From Anaeramoeba flamelloides (lineage: Eukaryota; Metamonada; Anaeramoebidae): 64,000 nucleotides of DNA. The notes under the pieces are model-generated. The model was given only the letters and a program-made list of their open reading frames with translations. It was not told the origin of the DNA and did not search any database. Below, in pieces: positions 23,384 to 37,270 of the stretch. The position numbers and the translations under genes were made by a program. The stretch's first letter is position 1. Each line of letters starts with the position of its first letter. The stretch covers positions 11,251,001-11,315,000 of the forward strand of contig JANTQA010000015.1 of the NCBI GenBank assembly GCA_027625915.1, given 5' to 3'.

Positions 23384-26300
23384 TTACAAAAGGTTTTTTT
23401 TAATCAATTGTAATTGTGATTCAATACCACTCACATTGGTTAATTGATAATATTCGCCAGCATCGGCAAGTTCTTCAACTATTTCTTCTGGGTCATTATC
23501 AGCTGTCAATTCAATCATTCCTGTATATAAATATTTAATAAACACCTCAATAGTATCAATTGATTTGCCAGAAAAATCTTTAACAGAATTAGATACTGTG
23601 TTTACGTTTTGAAACATTTCTCTAAACAAACCACATCTTGCTGCTAACAAAAATTTATGTACCGGTATTTCTTCAAATTCTTCTTCTTCTTCTTCTTCTT
23701 CCTCATAGTCATCATCATCGATTTTAACCAATATAGTAAAATCTTTTGAATCCTCGTCTTTATAAAGAGCTAAAATATCATCTTTGAGAGATTTTTGCAA
23801 GTAATTTTCTATTCCAAGCCCTCTGCATATTGTTTCAATTACCGATTTTTTTGAAACCCATCCTGAATAAACCCATTCTAAAAAGATATTGATTTCATCC
23901 TGAGTAGATTGGGTTTCTAAATATTTTTGAATTTCCTTAATAGTTTTCCCAGTCCTTTTTTCGATGAATATTTTATTTACAGGAAAAATATCGATTTTAC
24001 AATCACCAAATTTTTTGCTTTTATAAAATTCAATTAAATCATTTCCCATTGACAGATTATCCGTTTCCCAAACAAAAGTGCTAAAACTTCCACAATGAAT
24101 ATTTAAACTACCACATGATAAGGGATCTAATTTTACTTTTACAGGTTCAGTAAAAGATAAACCTTTTATTCCTAAATCAGAATCATTGTCTATTTTATTT
24201 ATGAATTATTTTGTTTTTGTTTTAATATACATTCAGTTTATTAATTGCGTATGATTGTGATTATTATCCACCTTTTGATCTATTTTTAAAATTAATATAT
24301 AAATTTATTAAAAAAAAAATAATTTCTTATAAAAAGAAAATACAGAGAGATAAAATAAAAAATAAAAAAAAATAGATAAATAAATAAATTAATTTGTTTA
24401 TTAGAAATATTTTTGAATAATATGTGTATTCTTTTTTCAATTAAAAGAAACAGTTTTATTTATTGTTAATTTTCTAATTTTGAACAAAAAATTGTAATGT
24501 ATTAAGAAAATTTAAATACTTTGTCCTATTTGATGATAGGTATTTAAAAGAAAAGTATTATCATAATCTAAAAAAAAATTAGAAAATAACTGTAAGGTAA
24601 ATTTATAAGATCTATTATGACTTTAAATTAGTTAAGAAACCAATTTTATAATTTGTAAATTATCAATTTTTGAAATTTTTGTGGATTTCAATAGTAAAAT
24701 TTAAATTGAATCACAACAACAACTTCTTTACAAGTGATTTTATCTTTGGGGTTACTTTATAAAACAAAAGATAATAAAATTAGGCTTAATTTACAGAAAT
24801 TTTTTTGGGAAATAATATGAGAAAACTCAAAGTAGATGAAAAAACTTTTTTTAATATTTTCATTTCTTGGAACACAAAATAATTAATAAATGTTAAAAAT
24901 ACATGTAAACCCCTTTTCTCTATTTTATAAAATTATCATATTCTTGATGATTGAAATAAAAGTAAATTGCATTCGAAATTTAAGTCCAATGCTCAGAGAA
25001 AATTCAAGAAAATTCTCCTCATAAATTAACATTTATCCTTTACATTAATTTTGAAAAGAGCTAAGGATCTGACCAAACTTAATCTGTGAAAAAAGTTCAA
25101 GAGATAAACTAAATAATTTTTTTTTTTTTTTTTTTATTATTGTCGTGTAAGCGAGGAATTTTTAAATCATTTTATTTTCCAATATATGAATAGAAATACT
25201 TGTAAAGAAAATTATTATTTGAAATATAAAAAAAATGTCCCACTTTTTTGGAAATACCTAAGATACCAGATTTAATTTCTGAATGTTAATTAAATGAATC
25301 TTAATAAAAAATACAGCCATTTTAAAAAAGTGAAGAATTATTTTTTTTTTGATGATTTTGCCACAATTAAAACTTTTTTATAGTTTTTGGTTTTAATGAA
25401 GTGAATACTTTTTTTTAAAAAAAAGTGCTTTTCTTCCTACACCATCCCTTACATCACCTTTTAAAGATTGGTTCCCGACTTTATTAAAATAGAAAACTTT
25501 CAAAAAAGTTTTTATTTAGATAAAGTTTGAACTTTTTTAAAATAGAAAAACTGATATAACATTTTAATTCTGAGACTGTCTTTACTTTATTAAAATAAAA
25601 ACAAAAAAGTTTTAAAAAAGTACTCAGGTTTTTAAAACAGCTGTACTGATAATTATTTTTTTAATAAAAAATGATTAAATATTTAGAATAGAGTTTAATA
25701 AATACAATTTATTTGGCTTATGATTCCTCTATCAGTTATTTTGGCCAAATAAAAATCTAAATGTATTATTAATGGCTAAAAATAAACAAACAAAAAAAAA
25801 ATAAAATAAAAGACATACTACCTGATCCAAATACATATACTTCTTGGCTAGTAGTTAAAGCAAGATTTTGATGGCAACCGCAAGAAATTTGAGTAATAAA
25901 ATTGTTTTTGAAGTCAAGTTTTTCAAATTTTTGATAATTACCACTACCTTTTATTCCTAAAGATTTGTGTTCACCAGAGCCAAAAACTTGGCCAAACGTA
26001 TCAAGCAGTAATGAATGTGAATAACCAGTTCTGATATCAACAATGTTTTCAGGTGAATCAAATTTGATATTTACAAGTTTTTTTTGATTTTTATCCATGG
26101 AATCTATTGCAAGTTGACCTTTGGTATTATTTCCACAGCCCAAGAGAATTTTATTATCTTTAACACAAAAAAAGGTATATCCATATGGCCCACAAAAAAC
26201 TTTATTTACATTCCTTTCTATACAGACTGGTGTCATCACGGTAGCTGTAGAATTATTTCCGCACTTTCCTTCAGTTGAATTATATCTTTGAATATTTTTT

Positions 26301-29300
26301 AGAATTGTAAAAAAATAATTTTAAAAAAAAAAGAAAAAGTATAAAGTTAAGAACAAGAAAAATTTTAATTACAACAGAACAAATTTTAAAATTTATGAAA
26401 ACCAAATATAAGAAATCAAATGATAAAAGCAAAATATTCATTTAGAATTACTTTATATAAAAATTTCTTCGGTAGATATTAGCCTACATGAAGAAAATAA
26501 AGGAATGACAAGAAAAATAATTCATATTATTATGCTTTTTTATTTTAGTTTTTTTTTTTTTTATTCTTATTCTTGTCTTTTATATTTATAAATTTTGGAT
26601 AATAAACTTTGTTTAATTCTCTTTATTTAATAAATTAACTTCATTATGTTCTATTTTGAATAGTTTTAAATCTTTAATATGATCCATTTATATGATACAC
26701 TTTTTTGATTTGTTGTAATTAATAAAACTAAAAATGTTTTCCGTTGAATTTTTCCTATTATCCAAAATTTAAAAAACCTGAAATTATAACTTTAAAAATT
26801 CTTTTATTTTCAAAAAAAAAATCAATAGTAATTGTATACAAGGTTTATTTGTGTTAGAACTTTCGGTAAAGATACTTTTTTTTTTTTTTTTTTTTTTTTG
26901 GGAATTAATAAATCAATAAAATTTAAATTATTTAATGTTTAATTTAAAGCTTTTATATACACAACAAATTCTCTGGAAATTTTTAAAAATAAAAAATTTC
27001 TCAAAACTGTCTGTTTAAAAATAAATTAAAATATATTTTCAATTCTTTACCCAAACAATTGTTGAAAATTTAAATATTTTGAAACATTAAAGAGGTTATT
27101 CCTCTCATTGTAACAATTTAACAGTTGATTATTTATATTAATTGATAAATTTGACAGAGGTTAAAGGTATGTAATAAAGTTTTATACTAACCAAGGAGTT
27201 TGTTTAACTGAAGTATAAGCTAATTTTTATTGTGATCAATGTATATCTAATTTTTTTTCAAGTTAAATCCATCAAATGTAGTAAAACAACAAAAGAAAAC
27301 GCAATAGAACCAAAAAAATGGCCCCATCACATTTTGTATTAAATTTTTTATCATTTTTTTAAAAAAAGTCAAAACTTGATTTTTCCAAAAAGTATAAAAA
27401 CAATTTAATATCAAAATATACCCAAAAAAAAAAAAATTAGTAATGAAACAGATGTTTTGAAAGAGAGGAAGAAGAAACAGAGAGTTTTTGGTCAAAAAAA
27501 AAGAAATAGAAAGAAATTAAATTCATCACAAGAAGAATTTAAAGAATGAAAAAAAAGTCAAACACAAAAAAAATATCTTTAGATCAATCAATGTTATTAA
27601 AAAAATAATGGAAAAAATTTATACAAGAAGAAAATAATAATAGCAATAATTTGATGATGAATGATATTACCAAAATACCATTTATCAATTTAGATTTTTT
27701 AATATCAAAAATTTTACCCTCAGTTAAAAAACAGAGGAATGTAAAGGATTAATAACTGAGAAAAGTAAAAAGGTATAATGTTATTGTTTATTTGTGTATT
27801 TCAAAATGGAATTTGCTCCGAAAAATTATTTCAAAATTTCCTGATTTATGACTTAATTCAATTTAAATGAACAAATAATGCTTTAAATAACAAATTAAGG
27901 AAATTAAGAAATGATCTTAATTTGGGAAAAGATCAATTATGGATTAGAAAAATAAGAAGAAGAAAAATATTCAAAATTTAAAGAGAGAAAAACCAAAAGA
28001 TATATTAATTTTGGCTTTTTGGATTTTTTCGAAATTAACAGCTTTAAGAGGTTTTGAGTGTATTTAATTGCATAATAAACAAGTAGAATGTTGGTTAGAG
28101 AAAAAATTATAAATAAAAAGACTTTACTTTTATTTTCTTGATTGTATTTTATTTTTTTGTTTCATTATTTTTAGTCTTTGCATATATACCCATTCTTATT
28201 CTACACTTTTTGTCTCAAGAATCCCACATTATAAAAATTCTTTACAAAATAAGAACAAAATTTTCAATCACTACACTCAATATGGGTTTTATATGATTAC
28301 GGTTAAATTAAAAAAAATATCCTAAAATGTATAACTCCGTTTTCCTTTTTGAAATTATTTGACTCGGTGTTGAATAAAGAAGTTTAATACATTTTATTGG
28401 CTTAAATGTTAATAAACTTTGTAAAATTAGTTGATTTTCAAAATTTTTTTTGAAATGAATTATTTTGAATAAGGTTATCAGATTTTGAAAAAATGAAAAA
28501 TTGTTCCTAAAAAGGTTTTTTACATTTTTTTGAATTTATCAATATTTTCAATCACCTCTATTCCATAATAGCGGTTTATTATGTCGCTAATAAATACATA
28601 TAATGGATATTATTTTGTAAAGTATAGCATAATAACTCTTTTTAAATGATGTTTTCACTATTAGAGTGGCGACTTTGATGATTTAATTTTATCCGAAGGG
28701 TTTTCTTTTTATTTTTTTAGAAATATAAATGAAAATTTTGATAAATTTCTTTATCAATGGCTATTAATTTTCATTTAAATATTAATCAATTAAAAAATTT
28801 TAAATCAAATATTTTTGGGGAAATTTAAAATTAATTATTCTCTGTTTGGAAAAAAAAGTGAAAACATAATTTTTAATTGGGAACATAATAGAATCACAGG
28901 AATCACAGATATTGCAAAAGACTTTATAGAAACTGAAAATGAAAGGTAAGATCAATTAACAAAAGAAAAGAAAAAATCAATGATTGAAGACAAAATGGAG
29001 AATTTAACACAATAAAAGTTTTTATAATACAATCTTTTGCTAAGAGTTTTTTGATGATTGATATATTATTCAAAATTTGTTGATAAAAATTGACTATTTT
29101 TGAGATTTCCAAACATATCACAAACGGATTTTGATAATAGTAGATTTAAATTGTATTTGTTGGTTTTGATTGAAATTTATATAATGAATTGTTCTTTGAA
29201 GTTAATATATTCCGCCTTTTAATTGATTTTACTTTTTTTTTCCAGGTTCTATTAATGTAACCGATTAAAAATCGTGCTTTAACTAATTTTCTGCTTCATT

Positions 29301-30927
29301 TTTTTCCCAAGTGGTTATGTTATTTTTTATAAAATTCAAGAATGAAAAAAGATGACATTTTTTAAAAAAAAAGTAATAGTAGAGTGAAACCCAATTTCAA
29401 ATTTAAATTGGTGCGAATTATAATTTTGAAAACAATTGTGTTGGTTTTGATGTTTCGATCTGAGGGTCTTTTTGAGATCTCCAAGTCTTTTTTTTCATTT
29501 TTTCCATTCTTAGAATACTGGTATTTGAATTCTAAATGGCTAAAATTGTTACTTCATTTTCTTTTCCATATTTTTCTTTTATAAATAGGGTTCTCAAAAA
29601 AGGTAGGTTTTAATTTGTGGCTTCTATTTTTTAAAGGAATTTCAAAAATGAAATTGAAAATTTTTTCCCATTTCTCATTCAAATATCATTAAGTTATTTT
29701 CATCAAAAGAATTTTACAAAATCCTTACTTTCTCAAGCATAGAGAGTTATAATATAACCACAAATTAGATTAAATCGAATTAAATTGGTTGTATACTTTA
29801 GGAAAACAATTTGTTTTAAATTGAAGAAATTTATCCCTTTGGAAATTTATAAAAAAGAAATAAGTAATTATTTTTTTTTAAATTTGATTTTTTGAGAATT
29901 GAGAATGCTTTTTAAGTTTTTTTTTAATTGGGTTTTTTTTCAATGAGATCTTAATAAATTTATCTTTTGTTATTTGAATTTTTTTTATCTTGTGGAATCC
30001 TTATGATTATTTTTTTTTGTTATTGTAATTTTTCCATTTAGATACTTTTTAATTTTCTCTTGAAAATTTTTGTTTTTGAAATTGGGAATCCCTTCAATTT
30101 TTTTTGTTAATTGAATTTTTAGGAAAGATTTGATGATTTTTTTTATTTGTTATTTGAATTTTTTATAAATTAGATAATGAGAAATATATTTTTTGTTTTT
30201 TGAATCTTTTTTCAAGGGTACCCTTTTGATTTTTTTGTTCAGGAGATATTTTGGAAATTTTTTGTTTTTGTTTTTGAATTTTTTCAATCAAAAAAAGATT
30301 ACTTTAGCATTATAATTTTTACAGAACCACCTCCCCAACCAGTGTGGGGAAAAAAACACAGTGGTGACTGAAAGCTTTACGACCTTAATAAATTTTTTCT
30401 CAATTTCAACCACATAAAAAAAAAAAATAAAAAATAAAATAAAAAAAAATTAAAAAAAGGAAGAAGAATGCAACAAACCCTGATGAATAAAGATCTCCAT
30501 TTTCGTAAAGGAAATACGATTGCATAACACCTGCTTGAACGCTTATTATTTTGCCACTGACTCCATGTTTTAAACGTGTTATTGACTTTAAAGAAGTATT
30601 TGATTTGGTGCCAAACCTTCCAGATCCCCCATCTCCAAGGCCAAACAATTCGCCTTTAGATCCAAGTAGTAAGAAATGGTAATAAGAACTCACGATCTGT
30701 GTGATTTCAACTCCTTCTGGTATTTGGTGAATGATTTCTGTTTGCTTCCCTCTTTCGATCAGTTTCCCATCTTCGAAAAGGAAAAGTGTATGATCAGAAC
30801 GAGAACAAATTAGTTTAATATTTTGAACATCTAGAAGGGTTGGTGTAACGAGCTTAGGAGTAGAATCCTTGAGAATCATTTTTTCATAATTTTTACCCCA
30901 ACCCCAAGCAGATTTCTTTGTTTGCAT
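23384..30927 (-). CDS. RCC1-repeat and tandem BTB protein (gene A), 572 aa
   Basis: Three exons on minus: 30927-30479, 26285-25822 and 24189-23384; introns are in phases 2 and 1. Joins restore RCC1 blades across both junctions: LYSSG|YNSTEGKCGNNS and YVFGSG|DNDSDLGIKG. Residues 1-345 are RCC1-like repeats (ELFGLGDGGSGRFG, ILLGCGNNTKGQL, QVFGSGEHKSLG). A degenerate BTB (about 355-415, ending INIFLEWVYSGW) follows. A second BTB (about 442-555) has the core IPVHKFLLAARCGLFREMF and KSIDTIEVFIKYLYTG. An Asp/Glu run (about 460-478) is inserted in its first beta hairpin. RCC1-BTB proteins act as adaptors, commonly toward cullin-3; the beta-propeller would bind the partner. The catalytic features needed for Ran exchange were not identified, so I do not call it a RanGEF. 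It is a paralog of the gene at 42031-48530. Confidence 0.85.
24190..25820 (-). other. Intron 2 of RCC1-BTB gene A (to 25821)
   Basis: Donor GTAGTATG reads from 25821 and the acceptor AAATAG ends at 24190 on minus; about 1.6 kb in phase 1. The sequence is AT-rich and shows no coding block. The paralogous gene B has no intron at the matching place. Confidence 0.75.
26286..30478 (-). other. 4.2-kb intron 1 of RCC1-BTB gene A
   Basis: Donor GTTTGTTG reads from 30478 and the acceptor TTCAAAG ends at 26286 on minus, phase 2. The donor is less canonical than others here, but no alternative restores the RCC1 blade. On the opposite (plus) strand the intron carries an eroded recombinase-like fossil at about 27540-28930. 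A poly-T run lies at about 26878-26899. No other exon was seen. Confidence 0.75.
27540..28930 (+). mobile_element. Eroded tyrosine-recombinase-like fossil (tentative)
   Basis: Protein-like patches on the plus strand, opposite to the host gene. One patch near 27985-28110 resembles the recombinase box around the first catalytic Arg (TALRGFE preceded by a hydrophobic helix). Another near 28890-28950 loosely resembles the later His/Arg-Thr-Gly region (RITGITDIAKDF). Upstream patches are Asn-rich. It is broken at several places and looks old. The source could be a Crypton-like or a DIRS-like element; the family is not settled, and the ends were not found. Confidence 0.35.
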
Positions 30928-31872
30928 TAAATTAAAAAAAAAATTAATTGATAAAAAAAGAAAAAGAGAAAAAATGAATTTCTTTTTTCAGGATAGTCAA
31001 AGTTTACTTTTTTTCTTGTGTTTGAAAGATAAGAGGTAACTTGTACTTCAGAAGGTTTTTTTAAAAATTAATCTAGAGACCATTTTTCTCTACTTTAGCA
31101 GAAAGAATTTTGGTTTTTCTCCAAGATTGTCATTTTCAAACATACCATGATCTTGTAAAATTGATCATTTTAAACCATTCTGAAAAAAATGGTTTAATTT
31201 GGGAAAATAATCTTTGAGAGCAAAAATTCAAAAATAAAATTGAAAAAAGAATTAAAAAGAGGAAAAAAATAAAAATAATTTTTGAACACTTTTTAGATCT
31301 CATTATTTTCACTTTTACACTATGAGTGCCAAAAAAAAAAGTTTTATACGATATCATATATTTGGTTTGACAACAGTCACTGTTGAAGTAGAAAAGATTC
31401 GATCATTACAATTATTGAGGAGATCTATTTTGTTTTATTTTTTTTGTGCAAAGTCATAACCCTTATAAATCAAAGAAAAGTGAACCAAACAAGTTGACTG
31501 TTCGCATCAATACAGAGCCAATTGTTTTATGTTTTTTTTTGTCTTTTTATCAAAAGGATCTTTTTTTACATCGGGGTTGTTTGGGGTCAGGGAGTATTTG
31601 AGAATGTATTAATTGTAAAAAAATTCATTATTTTCCAAACTCTCAAAATCATCTATAAAAGACCGTTGTTTCACAAAACAAATCATTTTCCGGTCAAATT
31701 GGTGTAGTAGTGGGGTCTAAATTAGGGACGTCTAAAAGATTTGAATGCATTTTTGAAAAAACTATTTTGGAAATTTCCAAAATTGAAAACATTTTTATAC
31801 ATTTGGTATTCATTTGGTTGGATGATTTCTGAGTTCGATTTTTTTTTTCTTATATATTATAATAAATTTTAT

Positions 31873-32070
31873 TACAGTCAGTTCCACTTTTAAGGCACAA
31901 ACATCAACCAAATTTAAGGCACAATAAAATTCACAAATTAAGGCACAAAATTCAGATTCTAGTAAAATAAATTGTAAAAAAAAAATTACAAATTTTGTGC
32001 TTTAATTTGAGATTTTTTTAATCCTTAAATTTGGTTGAAAGTTTGTGCATTAAATTTGAAACTGGCTGTA
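31873..32070. mobile_element. R2 palindromic MITE-like element, copy 2
   Basis: 198-bp near-palindrome with ends TACAGTCAGTTCCACTTTTA and ..AAACTGGCTGTA, bounded by TA. AAGGCACAAA motifs occur three times in the left half and as complement in the right half. This is the cleanest left end of the four copies. Non-coding. Confidence 0.8.
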
Positions 32071-32169
32071 GATAAATCTGTTATTATTTTGAAAAAAGTT
32101 CTTTTCTAGATATTAATTTTCAGAGGAACTACTAATACATTTTTTTTGGATTTTTTGATCGAAAAACCA

Positions 32170-33130
32170 AAAAGAAATACTTTTTAAAACCCTTTTTATA
32201 TTTATGAAATCTCGCTTTTAGTAATTTACAGGGTGTATATGAACCAATAACCTTGAAATTTTAATCTTATTTTACAATATTCTAAAAAATGTATCAAATA
32301 TTGAATCCTTGAAGATCTAAAAAAATTGATCCATTATTTTATTTACAAATATTTAGTAAATTTCTTGAAATTTAAAAGATAAAGAAATATTTTTTTAAAA
32401 TAATAAGAGCATAAAAAACAAACTATTATTATTAAAATCAGTTATTTGGAAATATCTATTATTTATTTTTTTTAGTTTCATTTGAATTAATTTTATTTGT
32501 TTGAAAATCTTTAAAAAATTGAGAAATAATTGTAAAAGTCTATTGATGCTTTTAGTCTTTATCTTGTTAATAACCCACTGGGAAAATTAAGATTGGGTTA
32601 GTAATTATTGATTATAAATCATCAAATTAAAAAATATTTCTTTTGATTATAAGTTGAATTTTCCAGATTTTCAAAAAGAATTGTTATAAAATGTTGAATA
32701 TAATTGTTTAGTATGTTTTCTGTTTTTTTTTTTTTTGTTTACAAAAAAAGAAAAAATTAATTTGAATTGTTCTTTGAATCAAAAAAATTATTTTTTCAAG
32801 TCTACAATAATTATCGTAATTTTTTTTTGAAATAAGTGGATTTTTTAAACTTGTATATTTTTCAAACATGGTGGTTTCTTTTCAAAGTGTTATTTTAGTA
32901 CAAATCCTTCACATAAACAATAAGATTTTTTTCTTCAACAAAGAAAATAATTTTTTTTAAAATAATTGGAAAAACATTGGATTTTGAATATTTAAAAAAA
33001 AACTGAAAAAATAGATCAAACGTTCTAAAAACAACAATTCATTCTTGGAAAATCAAATTAAAAGTGGGTCTGGTTTTGTAGTAATCAGATTTTTTCTTCA
33101 TTTTAAAATTTCAAAATTTGAAGAATTTTT
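32170..33130 (-). repeat. Dispersed repeat R4, inverted copy
   Basis: In reverse complement it matches 51935-52870 and part of 43990-44350. Landmarks: GAATCCTTGAAGATCTAA, ACAAATATTTAG..ATTTCTTGAAATTTAAAAGAT, a TAACCCACTGGGAAAA / CAGTGGGTTAG block, and GTGAAGGA.TTGTAC. Non-coding and diverged. Confidence 0.65.
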
Positions 33131-33364
33131 TTTTTTTGATTTACTATTCCATTTCCTAGTAGTTTTTTTAATATTTACAAGTCCCTTAAAAAATATTTCT
33201 ATTCTTTAAACTATGCATGAACAAATTTATTTGTTATATTCTCTCAAAGTGCTTTTTTTGTTCCCAATAAAGCACTCAGTCTTCCAGACAAAACTTGTTA
33301 TAATCATCAAAGTAATAGAAAAATCATACAGTGATCAAAATAAGAGGTGACAAATACATATATC

Positions 33365-33805
33365 CATTTTTTAAAATATAATCCAGGCTTTTTTTTCTTC
33401 TTGTTTCATCGCAACATCCGAGTCATTTCCAGGTAGTATACCTAAGTTCAAATCGATTTTTTGGGTAAGTCCATTAATATTATAAGTAAATTTTAAATTA
33501 GAAATGCAATTTGTAGAAAATGTTTTGTATTTTTTCAATTTTTTTGAAATTTTTTGATTTTTTAATAAAAATATTGAAAAATTAACTCTATTTTTTGAGA
33601 GATAAATTTTCATCCGATCCTTTAATTTTAGAATTTGTCTTTAAAAATAATAGAACTTTAAGAAACCAATGGCATATTTGCCACTGGTTTATTGTTGGTT
33701 TCTTTGATTGTTTAATGTATAGATCTTCTTTAACACAAAAAATTAATACACACGTTTTATTGAAACATGGATTAAACTCTTGTGCACGCATTATTTGGAC
33801 ACCAT
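33365..33805 (+). repeat. Dispersed repeat R1, copy 3
   Basis: Full-length partner of 405-865, same orientation. Opens at GCAACATCC..CTAAGTTCAAATCGATTTT, continues through CTCTATTTTTTGAGAGATAAATTTTC and ends near CGCATTATTTGGACA. No coding capacity is shared between copies. Confidence 0.65.
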
Positions 33806-34631
33806 TATTCTGAACAAATCAAGAAATCTTTTTTTAGTTACTGTTTTCTCAATTGGTTCAGGTGATATCTATTTTTCAATTTTCAATAATAAACTTTAAA
33901 ATATTCAACCATTTCTTGGAAAGTCTAAAACGAAATTTATTTCAAATCCTCATAAAAATTAATAAAGTTTCTTATACTTTTTTACTTGAATACTTGGAAA
34001 TTCTCATTAATTTCATAGCATTGAAAAATGCAATTAAAAATTACACAGAGACAGGTAAGGAAAATAAAAAAATGTATATTTTCTTTTCACTTTCAATTTT
34101 GTAACATTTACCTTCAAAAGCAAAAAGCAAAAACTCATATTTCTTCAAAGATGACTAATTTGTGATGTGTTCAAAATAAGATGAAAGGTTAAATACAGGA
34201 TGATTAGTTACAATTCAAACAACAAGATTGTTATTTTGTATCAAAAAAAATTCACGAATTAAGTAGAAAAAATAAATTTGGGAAGTGTAATCATTATAGG
34301 TAACACATTTAAATTTCCAAATTTAAAACAATTTCAAGTCTTATAATAAAAAAAAAAGTGAAAAAAAACATTCCACAACCTCAAAATTAAAAAAACGATT
34401 TACAAATAAAGACACTTTCTCAAAAAAAATTTAGTACTTTCAAATTCCTTTTTACTTTTTCTTTGAGAAATAAAATATCATCATTTTCAGAAAAGCGTTG
34501 AGAAAAAAATTTCCTTTTATTCTTAAAAGAGAAAAAGAATTAGAATTTATATTCTTTTTTCAATATTTACCAAGATCGTCCCAAATATATTCAGAATATT
34601 CATTTTTTTTAAATTTCTCTTACCTTTCAAA

Positions 34632-36535
<1,904 letters not shown>

Positions 36536-36959
36536 ATGTTGATTTTGAATTAAAAAGGGAGCAATAAATGGGTTTTTAGTTTAGACTTTCCTTTAATTTT
36601 TTATTTTCAATTTTCTTTTTTTTTTTTTTTTTACTTTTTTTCTACAAAAGGATTTATTAGATCATAGTTTTTAGTGATACAACTAATTCTTTTAATTTCT
36701 TTTTTATTAATTATTTTTTTTTATATTTAAGTTCTCCGAAACAAGATCAATTTTTTTAAAAGTCTTTGTTACAATTTGGGGATTTATTATATTCAGAAGA
36801 GATATAACAAATAAATAAACTAACTTTTTTATTTTTATTTGAATTTTTTCGTTTTTGAAAGAAGATTTAGACGAGAAGTCAATTCCGAATATATCCAATG
36901 GAGAAAATTTTAAACTTTTAAATATAAAACTAGTATATTGTAAAAAACCATAAAGATCA

Positions 36960-37270
36960 AATTTTATTTAATCAATTGGACAGAACTCCATTTTTTTGGA
37001 AATTCTTTAATAATAAACCAATTTTGATAAAATTTTATGTTCGATTTAATTGTCCTAAATACTGTGAGAATTATAAGAATAAAAATTCCAGATCTATCAG
37101 TTCTTCAGAATATTAATTAAAGGAGTTTTATTGTAAAATAATTTTATTTGCCAATCACAAAAAACATCCAATAATTTGTATTCTTAGAGATCTCAAATAA
37201 TTCTTTTTTATAGAATAATTATATTCCATCAAAGTAGAAATCATTTTGAGTATTTTATTTAACTTAAAAT
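36960..37270 (-). repeat. Dispersed repeat R4, inverted 5' fragment
   Basis: Reverse complement matches 43765-44030: AAAATACTCAAAATGATTTC, AACTGATAGATCTGG, TTCTTATAATTCT and TTTTATCAAAATTGGTT.ATTATTAAAGAATT. It lacks the later blocks present in other copies. Confidence 0.65.

Larger units (their letters stand above)
30928..34631. other. Repeat-rich intergenic spacer
   Basis: Head-to-head region between RCC1-BTB A (-) and GDH (+), 3.7 kb. It contains an R2 element (31873-32070), an R4 copy (32170-33130, inverted) and an R1 copy (33365-33805). Pyrimidine tracts precede both start codons on their coding strands. No further gene was found. Confidence 0.55.

Noticed and set aside
30320-30390. GC-richer patch with CCCCACACTGG-type pairing, considered as a small RNA
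   Set aside because: No conserved small-RNA boxes or tRNA-like arms; too short to support a call.
23384-30927. RCC1 repeats taken as a Ran exchange factor
   Set aside because: The BTB pair and diverged blades point to an adaptor; nothing specific to Ran binding was identified.
33588-33813. Open frames on both strands in the same place
   Set aside because: They lie inside repeat R1 and are not preserved in the other copies.
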